Source: Pauljensenia sp018375675
GTDB lineage: Bacteria > Actinomycetota > Actinomycetes > Actinomycetales > Actinomycetaceae
Direction of reading: 5' to 3'
Assembly (NCBI GenBank): GCA_041432705.1
Contig: JAPWAE010000010.1
Span: 1-64,000 of the forward strand
Length of the DNA stretch: 64,000 bases
The position numbers and the translations under genes were made by a program. Shown here piece after piece: positions 9,100 to 17,642 of the stretch. The notes beneath the pieces are model-generated. The model was not told the origin of the DNA, did not search any database, and saw only the letters and a program-made list of their open reading frames with translations. The stretch's first letter is position 1, and each line of letters begins with the position of its first letter.

Positions 9100-10443
9100 T
9101 CAGGCCAGAACGGTCACGTCGATGTTTTCGATGGCGGCGACCAGGTCGCGCAGGAAGCGTGCGCCGTCCGCGCCGTCGATGACCTGGTGGTCGATCGTCA
9201 GCGACAGGTTGAGGCGCTGCTCCACGCCGATCGAGCCATCAGCGGCCACGGTCGGGCGCGGGGTGATCGCACCGACGCCCAGGATGGCCGTCTGGGGCAG
9301 GTTGATGACGGGGGTGAAGGTCTCGATACCGAAGGAGCCGATGTTGGAGACCGTGAAGGTGCCGCCGCTCAGGAATTCGGGCGACAGGGAGCCGTCGATC
9401 GCGCCGCCGGCGAGGCGCTTGGCCTCATCGGAGAACGCCTTGAGGCCCAGGGCCTGCGCGGAGCGAATGACGGGGACGAGGAGGCCGCGCGGGGTGTCGC
9501 AAGCGAAGCCGAGGTGGACCTGCTCGAACTCGGTGAGGACGCCGTCCTCCAGGTGAGCGTTGAACACGGGGTACTTAAGCAGGGTGCGCGACACCGCGAA
9601 GCAAACCAGGTCGTTGAGCGTGATCTTGTTCAGGCCCAGGGCCTCGTCGGCGTTCTTGACCTTCTTGCGCATCGCGAGGATGCCGGCGGCGTTGGCCGTC
9701 GTGTTGAGGGTCAGCTGCGCGGTGGAGGTCAGGGACTCCATCATGCGCTTGGCGACGACCTTGCGCACGCCCTTGAGCGGGGCGGAGGTCGAGGCGCCGG
9801 GGAAGTCAGCGGCCGCGGCGGGGGCGGCGACAGCGGCGGCGGGCGCGGTCTCGGCGGTGCGGCCAGCGTCGGCGACGGACACGCGGCCACCGATGCCGGT
9901 GCCTTCGGCTGCGCTCACGCCGGCGGCGCGCGCGGCGGAGGTCAGGACGGGGCCGGCGGCGATCGCGGCGGCGACGTCACGCTCGATAACGCGGCCGTGG
10001 GGGCCGGAGCCCTCGGCGATAGCGGAAGCGTCGACGCCATTCGACGCGGCGAGGGCGCGGGCGCGCGGGGAGACAGCGCCGGTGGCGCGCTCGGTCGCGA
10101 AGGCGGGGGCGGCAGCCTCGGGGGCTGCAGCGGCCTGCTCGGCGGGAGCGTCGGCTTCGGCGGGGGCAGCGTCGCCACCGGGAACGAGGCCGGAGATGTC
10201 CTCTCCGGGCTCACCGACGATGATGAGCGGATCCTTCACGGGGACCTCGTCGCCTTCCTCCCACAGGAGCTTCAGGACGGTACCCTCGGCAGTCGAGGGC
10301 ACCTCCATGGTCGACTTGTCGGTCTCGATGGACGCGAGCGTCTGGTCGACGGCGACGGTGTCGCCTTCCGCGATCATCCACTCGACGATGATGCATGACT
10401 CAACAGAGTTGCCCAGCTGGGGCATCACCACGATGGTGGCCAT
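9100..10443 (-). CDS. Dihydrolipoyl acyltransferase (E2)
   Basis: 447 aa. One N-terminal lipoyl domain (1-76) carries the lipoylated lysine in ETDKSTMEV (Lys43). An Ala/Pro/Glu-rich linker (about 91-120) is followed by a peripheral-subunit-binding domain (124-160). A second, partial copy of that domain (167-194) comes next, which is unusual. The catalytic domain (about 218-447) ends with DHQVIDGADGARF, the His-Asp active-site motif; the usual Arg after His is Gln here. AGGAGG before the ATG at 10443 fixes the start; the longer frame upstream is only the antisense side of the DeoR gene. It lies 10 bases after the DeoR gene. Acyl specificity (acetyl, lactoyl or branched) cannot be read from sequence. 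Confidence 0.92.
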   Translation of the reverse strand: MATIVVMPQLGNSVESCIIVEWMIAEGDTVAVDQTLASIETDKSTMEVPSTAEGTVLKLLWEEGDEVPVKDPLIIVGEPGEDISGLVPGGDAAPAEADAPAEQAAAAPEAAAPAFATERATGAVSPRARALAASNGVDASAIAEGSGPHGRVIERDVAAAIAAGPVLTSAARAAGVSAAEGTGIGGRVSVADAGRTAETAPAAAVAAPAAAADFPGASTSAPLKGVRKVVAKRMMESLTSTAQLTLNTTANAAGILAMRKKVKNADEALGLNKITLNDLVCFAVSRTLLKYPVFNAHLEDGVLTEFEQVHLGFACDTPRGLLVPVIRSAQALGLKAFSDEAKRLAGGAIDGSLSPEFLSGGTFTVSNIGSFGIETFTPVINLPQTAILGVGAITPRPTVAADGSIGVEQRLNLSLTIDHQVIDGADGARFLRDLVAAIENIDVTVLA

Positions 10444-10453
10444 GTAATTCCTC

Positions 10454-11203
10454 CTAGACGATGCGCAGCTTCGTGCGCTCGGCCAATTCCTTGATGGATT
10501 CTTCGGGGATCTCATCGTCGGTGATGATTCCGGTGACCTCATCGATCCCCATGAAGCTGACAAAGCCGGCTTCCCCATACTTGGAGGAGTCAGCGAGCAG
10601 CCACGTCTCTTGTGCGCGGGTACGCATAATGGAGCCGACCTGTCCACCTTCTACGAGCTGGGTGGTCAGGCCCCGATCAACGCTGAACCCGTCGGTCCCG
10701 AGGAACGCGACGCGAGCGTTGAAGTCATTGATGGCGCGCTCGGCGACCGGCCCTACGAGGGACTCGGACTCGGCGCGGAAGTGCCCACCCGTCAGCGTGA
10801 TGTTGAGGTTCGGGTTGGAGCGGGCGTTAGCGAAGACAAGCACGGAGTTGGTCAGGACCTGAACTCCGCGCTTGCCGGTGAGGTACTTGACGATGAGGGC
10901 GCAGGTGGTGCCGGCCTCGATCATGATGCGATCGTCGTCGTGGATCATGTCGGCGGCAGCGCGAGCGATGCGCTCCTTAATCTCCACACGATCGTTCTGG
11001 CGCAGGTGAATGTTGCGGAAGGTGGTGGGACGCGCCCCTCCGTGCGTGCGCACGAGGTAGCCCTGCTCGTCGAGAGACTTCAGCGATGCGCGCACGGTAA
11101 CGGGTGAAACTCCCAAATCGGAAGCAAGCTGCGCCACGCTCACCTCACCCTCCCGGGCGAGGCGATCCAGGATGTAGTTCGTGCGTTCTTCTGCACGTCC
11201 CAT
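10454..11203 (-). CDS. DeoR-family transcriptional regulator
   Basis: 249 aa. The N-terminal winged helix-turn-helix (about 3-58: EERTNYILDRL ... VSPVTVRASLKSL) is followed by a DeoR effector domain with the sugar-phosphate-isomerase-like fold (MIEAGTTCALI, LTGGHFRAESESLVG, FLGTDGFSVDRGLTT). These regulators usually respond to phosphorylated sugars. The start is the ATG preceded by AGAGGTG; the longer frame has no such site. It is the first gene of the DeoR-E2-E3-E1 operon. AACGAAA-type sites lie between its -35 and -10 and just downstream, so autoregulation is likely. Confidence 0.92.
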   Translation of the reverse strand: MGRAEERTNYILDRLAREGEVSVAQLASDLGVSPVTVRASLKSLDEQGYLVRTHGGARPTTFRNIHLRQNDRVEIKERIARAAADMIHDDDRIMIEAGTTCALIVKYLTGKRGVQVLTNSVLVFANARSNPNLNITLTGGHFRAESESLVGPVAERAINDFNARVAFLGTDGFSVDRGLTTQLVEGGQVGSIMRTRAQETWLLADSSKYGEAGFVSFMGIDEVTGIITDDEIPEESIKELAERTKLRIV

Positions 11204-11261
11204 GGGGCACCTCTTCGCGGAATCAGCGACTATCTTTGTCGCTTTCTCTTTCGTTAAGAAC

Positions 11262-11290
11262 AGAATAGTCACTAAAACGAAAGTATGCAA
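11262..11290 (-). promoter_or_regulatory. Promoter of the DeoR-E2-E3-E1 operon with flanking CTTTCGTT boxes
   Basis: On the minus strand TTGCAT (11285-11290) and TATTCT (11262-11267) are separated by 17 bases, a good sigma-70-type promoter. An ACTTTCGTTTT box lies in the spacer. Its inverted partner AACGAAAG lies at 11248-11255, just past the -10. DeoR-family operators commonly contain such TTTCGTT/AACGAAA words, so this looks like an operator placed to block RNA polymerase. Confidence 0.7.
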
Positions 11291-11466
11291 CATCACGAGA
11301 ACAACATTCACACGCGTGCGCCCACCTCGCACAAACGTTCAAGACAACGCCGCCCATCCTTCACTATTCCGTGATATTGCAGGGATAAATACGCTGGTGG
11401 GCAGCCCTCTCGGGCCACCCACCAGCTATGAAACTGTTCTCCAATTCCCTGGCTCGCCATCCAGTT

Positions 11467-11489
11467 GAAACGAAAACGAAACGAAAGCG
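11467..11489. promoter_or_regulatory. Cluster of direct GAAACGAAA repeats, candidate DeoR operator
   Basis: The stretch GAAACGAAAACGAAACGAAA and its continuation hold three overlapping AACGAAA words. It lies 46 bases past the FucU stop, in the AT-rich 332-base gap before the DeoR gene. The same word flanks the promoter about 190 bases away, which suggests a second site allowing repression by looping. Confidence 0.55.
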
Positions 11490-11535
11490 CTCGTCACCGA
11501 CTCAACAATGCGTGCCCTGGGGCGGCAAACGGGTT

Positions 11536-11967
11536 TTACTCCCCGGGCTGGCGAACGCCGACCGTCAGGAGCAGGTTGCCGTACAGGCGCTGCTCGCCCG
11601 TCGCAACGATGATGCCGACATTCTCGTCGCGCGCGGCATCGTAGAAGTCCCAGCGGGAAATCTCGCCAAACTCCACGCCCGGCAGAGCCGCGCGGAACTC
11701 GTCGTGGATCGGAATCTCCACCGGATCGGCGTCGGGCGCGGGGGTCATGATCTCTGCGCGCTCGATCGGAATCGTGCGCTTGAGGACATCGAGGACCTGG
11801 CTGACATCCAGGAGACCCGGAGCAAGGTTGAGGGAAATGAGTTCGCAGCGCGGGTTCACACCCGTGGTGTGCGGGTAGTTCGCGTCCGCCAGCAGAATCT
11901 TCGAGCCGTGGCCGGCGGCCGCGAGCGCGCGCAGGAACTGCGGGTGCGTCATAGGTCCATAGAGCAT
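11536..11967 (-). CDS. fucU: L-fucose mutarotase, RbsD/FucU family
   Basis: A 143-aa RbsD/FucU protein that interconverts the alpha and beta anomers of L-fucose, supplying the form used by the isomerase. Conserved features include the His in AAAGHGSKILLADANYP, the RCELISLNLAPGLLDV strand and the C-terminal YGNLLLTVGV. Length is typical (about 140 aa). The start MLYGPMTHP is preceded by AAGAAAGG. It begins 13 bases after the LacI stop, so it is translated from the same transcript. Association with a true L-fucose isomerase two genes upstream supports fucose rather than ribose as substrate. Confidence 0.92.
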   Translation of the reverse strand: MLYGPMTHPQFLRALAAAGHGSKILLADANYPHTTGVNPRCELISLNLAPGLLDVSQVLDVLKRTIPIERAEIMTPAPDADPVEIPIHDEFRAALPGVEFGEISRWDFYDAARDENVGIIVATGEQRLYGNLLLTVGVRQPGE

Positions 11968-11980
11968 GAACGTGCCTTTC

Positions 11981-12976
11981 TTACAGGTGTGAACTGGCCC
12001 GGATGACCAGCTCGGGGTCGAGGACGATGTCCTGTGAGGGACCGCCGCCCATGAGCGAGCGCACGAGGCGCACGGCTGTGCGCCCCAGGCGATCGAAGGG
12101 CTGGTGGATTGTCGTGAGCGGAGGTGCGTAGGAGTCCGCGCCGTCGATGTCATCGAAGCCGACGACCCGCACGTCTCGAGGCACCACTCCCCCGCTCTCG
12201 TAGATGTAGCGCATGGCGCCCAGGGCCAGCTGGTCGTTCGCGGTCTGGATGCCCTGAGGCAGACGACCGGCAGCACGCATGACGTCGTAGCCATCGCGCG
12301 AGTCCCACGAGTCCGGTTGAAGGACGACGGGCTCGATGTCGTAGGCCTGGCACGCCTGCTCGTAGCCGAGCCTGCGCATCTGAGCATCCGACCATCCAGC
12401 GGGTCCCGAGATGTGTACGACGTCGGTGAGGCCCTGGGCGAGCAGGTGCTCCGTAGCCAGGCGCGCGCCGCGCACGTTATCGACGGCGACGGTCGAGATA
12501 CCGTCGAGGCCCTTTTCACTCGTCAGCACCAGGACGGTCGGGAAGCGCCTCCCCGATTCGATCGCGACGTCGATCGTCGGGTCCTGGCCACCCAGGATGA
12601 TGGCACCGTCGACGTCGAAGGGCGCGAAGTCGCTGCGCAGCTGACCGTCGGGCCCGTACGCGTTGGACAGGGACACGTGGTACCCGGCCTGCGATGAGGC
12701 ATTGAGGATCGACAGCAGCACACGCCCGTGTCCGTGAAACATGGGCGCCGCCAAGACGACATGAAGGACGTTGGTGCGCTTGGCCGCGAGCGCGCGCGCC
12801 GCGTAGTTGGGCACGTAGCCCAGCTCGTCGACGAGTTTCGCGATGCGCGCGCGCGTCTTTTCGGAGACCTCAGGGTCCCCGCGTACGACGCGCGAAACCG
12901 TGTTCGTCGACACGCCTGCGCGCCGCGCGATGTCGGCGAGGGAGACCTTCTTAGCTGCGGGTCGGGACGTGGACAT
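11981..12976 (-). CDS. LacI-family transcriptional regulator
   Basis: 331 aa. The N-terminal helix-turn-helix VSLADIARRAGVSTNTVSR with hinge helix NYAARALAA is followed by a periplasmic-binding-protein-like effector domain. The chosen start (MSTSRPAAKK) overlaps the 3' end of the kinase gene by 26 bases and has only a weak ribosome-binding site, consistent with translational coupling. It lies inside the operon between kinase and fucU, so it most likely controls the fucose genes in response to fucose or a derivative. A dyad typical of LacI operators lies upstream of the transporter operon (20228-20241). Confidence 0.92.
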   Translation of the reverse strand: MSTSRPAAKKVSLADIARRAGVSTNTVSRVVRGDPEVSEKTRARIAKLVDELGYVPNYAARALAAKRTNVLHVVLAAPMFHGHGRVLLSILNASSQAGYHVSLSNAYGPDGQLRSDFAPFDVDGAIILGGQDPTIDVAIESGRRFPTVLVLTSEKGLDGISTVAVDNVRGARLATEHLLAQGLTDVVHISGPAGWSDAQMRRLGYEQACQAYDIEPVVLQPDSWDSRDGYDVMRAAGRLPQGIQTANDQLALGAMRYIYESGGVVPRDVRVVGFDDIDGADSYAPPLTTIHQPFDRLGRTAVRLVRSLMGGGPSQDIVLDPELVIRASSHL

Positions 12977-14360
12977 GGGTTGCTGCACTGGCTGCGATAA
13001 CGGAGGCGCGATCTTCCTCTGCGAGCGCACCGATGGTTTCGAGCTGGGCGAGGAGGGAACCGAAGGTCGAGGCCTCGATGGGGCCGCGCACGACGGTGAC
13101 TCCCGAGATCTGCGCGGTCAGGTCGCACAGGAGGCGGTTGCGCGCGCCGCCGCCCACGAGGTTGAGCTGGTCGGGGGCCTTCCCCGTGGCCTCGGTCAGC
13201 TCACCAATCGCACGAGCGTAGCGGCGGGCGAAGGACTCGATGATGACGCGCACGTAGCCGGCCATGGAGTCGGGACGAGCCGCACCCTGGGCATCCAGGG
13301 CCTCGTCAATCTTGCGCTGCATGTCGCCGGGGGTGGCGAAAGCTTCCTCGTCGGGGTCGAAGACGCCGGAGGCTGCGGGCAGTTCGCGCGCCTGCGCGAC
13401 CAGCTCGTCGGTGTCGGTGGGCGTGCCCTCGCGCTCCCACTGGCGCTGGATCTCCTGGAGAATCCACATGCCGGTGATGTTGAAGAGGGGACGCACTCCC
13501 CCGTCGGTGCGGCCTTCGTTCGTGATGCCGAGGTCGAAGGCGGCATCGCTCATGAGGGGATGGTCCTCGATGGCGCCGAGGACGGACCAAGAGCCGCAGG
13601 ACAGGAAGTAGGCGCGCTTGCCATCCTCGATGGGCAGGCCGTGGACGGCGCAGGCGGAATCGTGGGCGCCACCGCGCACAACGGTGAGGGTTTCGAGGCC
13701 GGGGATAGTGCAGGGGCCGACGACGGTGCGGTCGGCGGCGAGTTCACCGAACCAACCACGCGGGATACCGAGACGGTTGAAGACCTCATCATTGAAGTCG
13801 CCGCCGCCCGGGGTGAGCAGGCCGGAGGTCGAGGCGATCGTGCGCGACCAACCGACGACGCCGGTGAGTCGGTAGGCGAAGTAGTCGGGCAGGAAGAGGG
13901 CCGCGGCGACGCGCTGCGCGTCGGCGGGGTTTTCCTGCAGGTAGGCGAAGAGCTGGTTCGCCGTGTTGATGGTGGCCGGCTGGTTGCCGGTCAGGTCGAA
14001 GAACTCGCGGTCGCCGATGCGATCACGGAAAGCGTCAAGGGTACGGGAGGTTCGCTCGTCGCGGTAGGCGACGACATCGCCGACGAGCTCACCGTTCTCG
14101 TCGAGGGGAGCCCAGTCCACACCCCACGTGTCAATGGAGACCGCGCGGGCATCCGGGAACTGTTCGAGGGCCTTCTTCAGGCCGGTGATCGTCTCAGCCT
14201 CCATCGTGGCCACGTCCCACGTGAGGGTGCCGTCTTCGCGGCGGCGTGCCTCGTGCTTAAAGCGGTGAATGTCGGTGACGTCGAGGCGTCCGTCATGCAG
14301 CGTTCCGGCGAGGACTCGTCCGGATGCGGATCCAAGGTCAACAGCAAGTACGGTGGTCAT
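12951..14360 (-). CDS. L-fuculokinase of the rhamnulokinase (RhaB) type, FGGY family
   Basis: A 469-aa FGGY sugar kinase. The first phosphate-binding motif is VDLGSASGRV, and IHRF, GTLTWDV, IDTWGVDWAPL, AYRD, LPDYFAYRLTG, ITNEGRTDGG and NLVGGGARNRLL follow. This pattern is closer to E. coli RhaB (rhamnulokinase) than to E. coli FucK. Next to fucI and fucU it is expected to phosphorylate L-fuculose at O1. AGGAG seven bases before the ATG at 14360 fixes the start. A hairpin separates it from fucI upstream. The alternative is dual use on L-rhamnulose, but no rhamnose isomerase is present here. Confidence 0.88.
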   Translation of the reverse strand: MTTVLAVDLGSASGRVLAGTLHDGRLDVTDIHRFKHEARRREDGTLTWDVATMEAETITGLKKALEQFPDARAVSIDTWGVDWAPLDENGELVGDVVAYRDERTSRTLDAFRDRIGDREFFDLTGNQPATINTANQLFAYLQENPADAQRVAAALFLPDYFAYRLTGVVGWSRTIASTSGLLTPGGGDFNDEVFNRLGIPRGWFGELAADRTVVGPCTIPGLETLTVVRGGAHDSACAVHGLPIEDGKRAYFLSCGSWSVLGAIEDHPLMSDAAFDLGITNEGRTDGGVRPLFNITGMWILQEIQRQWEREGTPTDTDELVAQARELPAASGVFDPDEEAFATPGDMQRKIDEALDAQGAARPDSMAGYVRVIIESFARRYARAIGELTEATGKAPDQLNLVGGGARNRLLCDLTAQISGVTVVRGPIEASTFGSLLAQLETIGALAEEDRASVIAASAATHVHVPTRS

Positions 14361-14435
14361 TGAAGGTCTCCTGCTCAAAACGCCCTCGCGCGGCGCGTCC
14401 CGTCGTTGGGTTCTCGTGCGGCTTTCCTCATCGGC

Positions 14436-14519
14436 GAGGCCGGGGCCGGATCCCGGTGGTGGTGCCCCGCGTGGGGGCGAGCCCGGCCGGGCTCGGGGAG
14501 AGAGGACACCCGAGCCCGA
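14436..14519 (-). terminator. Hairpin between fucI and kinase, with a copy of the dispersed word
   Basis: CCGGGCTCGGG (14487-14497) pairs with CCCGAGCCC (14509-14517) and neighbouring bases shortly after the fucI stop. A single GAGGCCGGGGC copy at 14436-14446 lies beyond. It may attenuate reading into the kinase gene; no U-run follows, so it need not be a full terminator. Confidence 0.55.
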
Positions 14520-14531
14520 CCGGGAGTTGCA

Positions 14532-16295
14532 TCAGCGGTACATCGGACCGAAGGTCTCGCAGGCGCGGAAGTCCGCGGCTTCGAGGGACTCGGTGCCGAA
14601 CAGCGACCACGCCTTGGGACGGAACACGCGCTCCTCGGGGACGTTGTGCATGTTGACCGGGATGCGCAGCATCGACGCCAGCGTGATGAGCTGGCCGCCG
14701 ATGTGGCCGTAGGAGATCGCACCGTGGTTGGCGCCCCACGCGTTCATGACGTCGTAGACGCTCTTGAAGGCGCCCTCACCCGTCAGGTTCGGGACGAACC
14801 AGGTGGTGGGCCATTCGATGTTGGTGCGCTCCTCGATGGTGAAGGCGACCTCGTCGGGCAGCTCGACCGTGTAGCCCTCGGCGATCTGCATGACCGGTCC
14901 GAGGCCGCGCACCAGGTTGATGCGGCACATCGTCACGGGCATCTCACCGGAGGTGCGGAAGTGGGTCGAGAAGCCGCCGCCACGGAAGTAGCCGGTCGAG
15001 GCCGGGTGGAAGGTCGTGGCCTCGAGCGTGGCCTCGCGGTCCTCCTCGGTGAACTCGTACCAGGGCTTGATAACGTTCTCGCCGTCGCGCACGGCCTTGC
15101 CGGCGCCATCCAGCGTGGTCGAGCCGGAGTTACGCAGGTCGAGCAGACCCGCGGCCGCACGGCCCTCGGGCTTCCAGCCGGTGGCCTTTTCGATGGACTC
15201 GGGGCTCCAGTAGGTACGCACGTCGGAGAAGATCTGCGGCGTGTTGGTCAGCAGGTAGCCGAACAGCATCGAGGCACCGTTGAGCGAGTCGTTCTCGGTG
15301 GCCACGACGGAGGGCTGGCGGATGCCGGTCCAGTCGAAGTTCGTGTTGAGGATGGTCTCCAGAACGTCGCCGTTGGGGAAGTGGTCGGTCCACTGACGCT
15401 GGCCCTGGAAGCCGGCCGCGATGGCACCGTGGCCGCCGGCCTCTTCCTCAAAGCCGAGCTCGGCCAGGCGTGGGTTGCCGTGCATGAGGTCACGGGCGAT
15501 GATCGTCATCTTGGTGACGAACTTCCACCAGTCCTCGTGCTTCTCGGGGTACTGCCACTCCGGCGGGTTCCAGTCCTTACCCTGCTTGAAGTTCTCGCGG
15601 ATCCACTGGTAGGCCTGCTCGTACTCTTCGTGATCGTAGATGCCCTCTTCGATACGGCGGGTGAACTCGGTCATGTCGATGTACTCGTTGCGCATGCCGA
15701 GGTAGGAGCCGAAGAAGTCGGGGTCGACAACAGAGCCGGCGATACCCATGGAGACGGAGCCCATGGACAGGTAGGCCTCGCCCTTCATCTGCGCAACGGC
15801 CAGGCCGGCGGTCGCGTAGTCGAGGAGGCGGGTGCGCACGTCCTCGGGGATGGAGGTGTCGTCAGCGTCCTGCACGTGCTCGCCGTAGATACCGAAGGCG
15901 GGGATGCCGATCTGGGCGTGGCCGGCGAGAGCGGCAGCGAGGTACACGGCGCCGGGGCGCTCCGTGCCGTTGAAGCCCCAGATGGCGTGCGGCATCGCGG
16001 GGTCCATGTCGGTGGTCTCGGTGCCGTAGCACCAGCAGGGGGTGACCGTCAGGGTCAGGCCGACGTTGTTCGCGCGGAACTTCGCGGCGCAAGCCTGGGC
16101 TTCGTGGACGCGGCCGATCGTGGTGTCGGCGATGACGACCTCGACAGGGCTGCCGTCCGGGTAGCGCAGGTTGGAAGTGAAAAGCTCGGCGACGGACTTC
16201 GCCATGTTCATGGTCTGCTCTTCGAGCGACTCACGAACGCCCTTGCGGCGGCCGTCAATAGTGGGGCGGATTCCGATGCGGGGGTGGTTTGTCAT
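14532..16295 (-). CDS. fucI: L-fucose isomerase
   Basis: 587 aa, almost the same length as E. coli FucI (591 aa) and similar along its whole length. It catalyses L-fucose to L-fuculose in the cytoplasm with a manganese ion. Signature stretches include IGIRPTIDGRRKGVRESLEE, TVTPCWCYGTET, IWGFNGTERPGAVYLAAAL, SMGIAGSVVD, ATENDSLNGASML, TYWSPESI and the metal-site region WPTTWFVPNLTG ... WGANHG. AAGGA before the ATG at 16295 sets the start. It follows the transporter lipoprotein gene, from which it is separated by a strong hairpin, so it may also have a promoter of its own. This gene gives the locus its firmest substrate assignment. Confidence 0.97.
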   Translation of the reverse strand: MTNHPRIGIRPTIDGRRKGVRESLEEQTMNMAKSVAELFTSNLRYPDGSPVEVVIADTTIGRVHEAQACAAKFRANNVGLTLTVTPCWCYGTETTDMDPAMPHAIWGFNGTERPGAVYLAAALAGHAQIGIPAFGIYGEHVQDADDTSIPEDVRTRLLDYATAGLAVAQMKGEAYLSMGSVSMGIAGSVVDPDFFGSYLGMRNEYIDMTEFTRRIEEGIYDHEEYEQAYQWIRENFKQGKDWNPPEWQYPEKHEDWWKFVTKMTIIARDLMHGNPRLAELGFEEEAGGHGAIAAGFQGQRQWTDHFPNGDVLETILNTNFDWTGIRQPSVVATENDSLNGASMLFGYLLTNTPQIFSDVRTYWSPESIEKATGWKPEGRAAAGLLDLRNSGSTTLDGAGKAVRDGENVIKPWYEFTEEDREATLEATTFHPASTGYFRGGGFSTHFRTSGEMPVTMCRINLVRGLGPVMQIAEGYTVELPDEVAFTIEERTNIEWPTTWFVPNLTGEGAFKSVYDVMNAWGANHGAISYGHIGGQLITLASMLRIPVNMHNVPEERVFRPKAWSLFGTESLEAADFRACETFGPMYR

Positions 16296-16364
16296 TATTC
16301 CTTCATCCCTCATGGTGACGTCGATGTCGGAGCGCGGGGGCGCTCGCCCCCTCGGATCCTTTGA

Positions 16365-16421
16365 ACAAAAAAGTGCCGGGTCCGCGGATCCCGCCCCACG
16401 TGAGTGGAGCGGGACCCGCGG
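16365..16421 (-). terminator. Rho-independent terminator after the sugar-binding protein gene
   Basis: A G+C-rich stem with CCGCGG ends (16382-16387 with 16416-16421) and an inner TCCCGC/GCGGGA pair is followed on the minus strand by a T-run (16365-16371). It would partly end transporter transcripts before fucI. A lone reverse copy of the dispersed word lies beside it at 16453-16463. Confidence 0.75.
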
Positions 16422-16484
16422 CGGGCCACCGGTTCAGTTTGTCACGTCCCCGGCCCCGGCCTCGTGCCCGATGGAGCTATCGGC

Positions 16485-17549
16485 TCACTCGTACAGGTTC
16501 GCCTTGATGTCAGCGTTGTCGATGTTGGTCTTGTCGTACCAGGCGAAGCCCGAGTCGATGACCTTGGGCAGCTCAGCGCCGTTCAGCGCGGCAACCGCAG
16601 CCTTGACCGTGTAGTAGCCGATCTTGACGGGCGACTGGGTCACGGCGCCTGCCTCGGAGCCGGCCTTGATGGCGTCGATCTGGGTCTTGCCCGAGTCGAA
16701 GCCGACGACGGTGACGTCCTTACCGGACTCAGCGACACCCTGGACGATGCCGGAGGCAGCGGCCTCGTTGGAGCCGTACATGCCGACGATGTCGGAGTTG
16801 GCCTGGATGATGGACAGCGAGGTGTCGGCAGCCTTGGTGACCTCACCGGCGATCTGCTCGTCGAGGAGCTTCAGGTCGGCAGGAGCGTTGGCCTTGAAGT
16901 ACTCCTTGAAGCCCTCGCAGCGCTGCTTGCCCGTGGTGGAGGTCGAGTCGTGGCAGACCATGCCGACCGAGCCCTTCTTGTCCTTCAGGAGCTCGATCAT
17001 GTGCTTGGCGGCTTCCTCGGCGGCCTTCTTGTTGTCCGTCTGGACGGTGGTCACCGGGATGTCGGACTCGACACCGGAGTCGAAGGCGACGACCGGGATG
17101 CCCTTGTCATGGATCTCGGTGAGCAGGTCGGCGGCAGCCTTCGAGTCGAGGGCGGCGAAGCCAATGGCGGCCGGGCCGGAGTCCAGAGCGGACTTCAGCT
17201 GGTCGGTCTGCTCGGTCACCTTGGTCTCGTCCTGCGGGCCAACGAAGTTCACCTTGTAGCCCAGCTCCTCGCCGGCCTGCTCGGCGCCTTCCTTCACGGC
17301 CTGCCAGAAGCGGTGCTGGAAGCCCTTGGAGACCAGGTAGATGGTCTTGGTGCCGTCACCCTTGACCGCGGCCTTCTCCCAATCCTGCATGTCGCCGGAG
17401 GTGTCAACCTTGGCGGAGCCGGAGGACGCGCTCGGCTTGGCGTCGGAGGAGGACGAGGAGGAGGAGTCCGTCGAGGTCGTGCAGGCAGCCAGGCCCAGGG
17501 CCATGGAGCCGACGGCGGCGGCGGCGAAGATACGTCCGATGGGGCGCAT
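16485..17549 (-). CDS. Sugar ABC transporter substrate-binding lipoprotein
   Basis: 354 aa. A lipoprotein signal peptide ends at the lipobox LAAC (Cys23), followed by a Ser/Asp-rich tether (24-55) and an RbsB-type periplasmic-binding domain (VSKGFQHRFWQAVKEGAE, DSGPAAIGFAALDSKA, VAFDSG, NEAAASGIVQG, VVGFDSG). It is anchored to the outer face of the membrane and delivers the sugar to the permease. Two hairpins in the 93-base gap from the permease gene may stabilise its own part of the mRNA, giving more binding protein than permease. Substrate L-fucose is inferred from the adjacent fucI. Confidence 0.92.
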   Translation of the reverse strand: MRPIGRIFAAAAVGSMALGLAACTTSTDSSSSSSSDAKPSASSGSAKVDTSGDMQDWEKAAVKGDGTKTIYLVSKGFQHRFWQAVKEGAEQAGEELGYKVNFVGPQDETKVTEQTDQLKSALDSGPAAIGFAALDSKAAADLLTEIHDKGIPVVAFDSGVESDIPVTTVQTDNKKAAEEAAKHMIELLKDKKGSVGMVCHDSTSTTGKQRCEGFKEYFKANAPADLKLLDEQIAGEVTKAADTSLSIIQANSDIVGMYGSNEAAASGIVQGVAESGKDVTVVGFDSGKTQIDAIKAGSEAGAVTQSPVKIGYYTVKAAVAALNGAELPKVIDSGFAWYDKTNIDNADIKANLYE

Positions 17550-17569
17550 TGGTTTTCCTTTCGTGGGGG

Positions 17570-17616
17570 GCGGGAGTGTTCCCGCCTTTGGGGGGGGTGA
17601 ACCAGCGTTGGTTCAC
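17570..17616 (-). other. Two short hairpins between permease and binding-protein genes
   Basis: GTGAACCA (17597-17604) pairs with TGGTTCAC (17609-17616), and GCGGGA (17570-17575) with TCCCGC (17580-17585). They lie in the leader of the binding-protein gene within the operon. A role in mRNA processing or stability is a guess from position. Confidence 0.5.
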
Positions 17617-17642
17617 GGGGTGTAATTGGGATGGATGAAGGA

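Noticed and set aside
5229..10443. Housekeeping pyruvate dehydrogenase
   Set aside because: Not excluded, but the genes follow a DeoR regulator inside a sugar locus and are flanked by fucose genes on both sides, so a catabolic role is the better reading.
12951..14360. Calling the kinase a rhamnose-pathway enzyme because it resembles RhaB
   Set aside because: No rhamnose isomerase or aldolase is present; fucI and fucU in the same operon favour L-fuculose as substrate.
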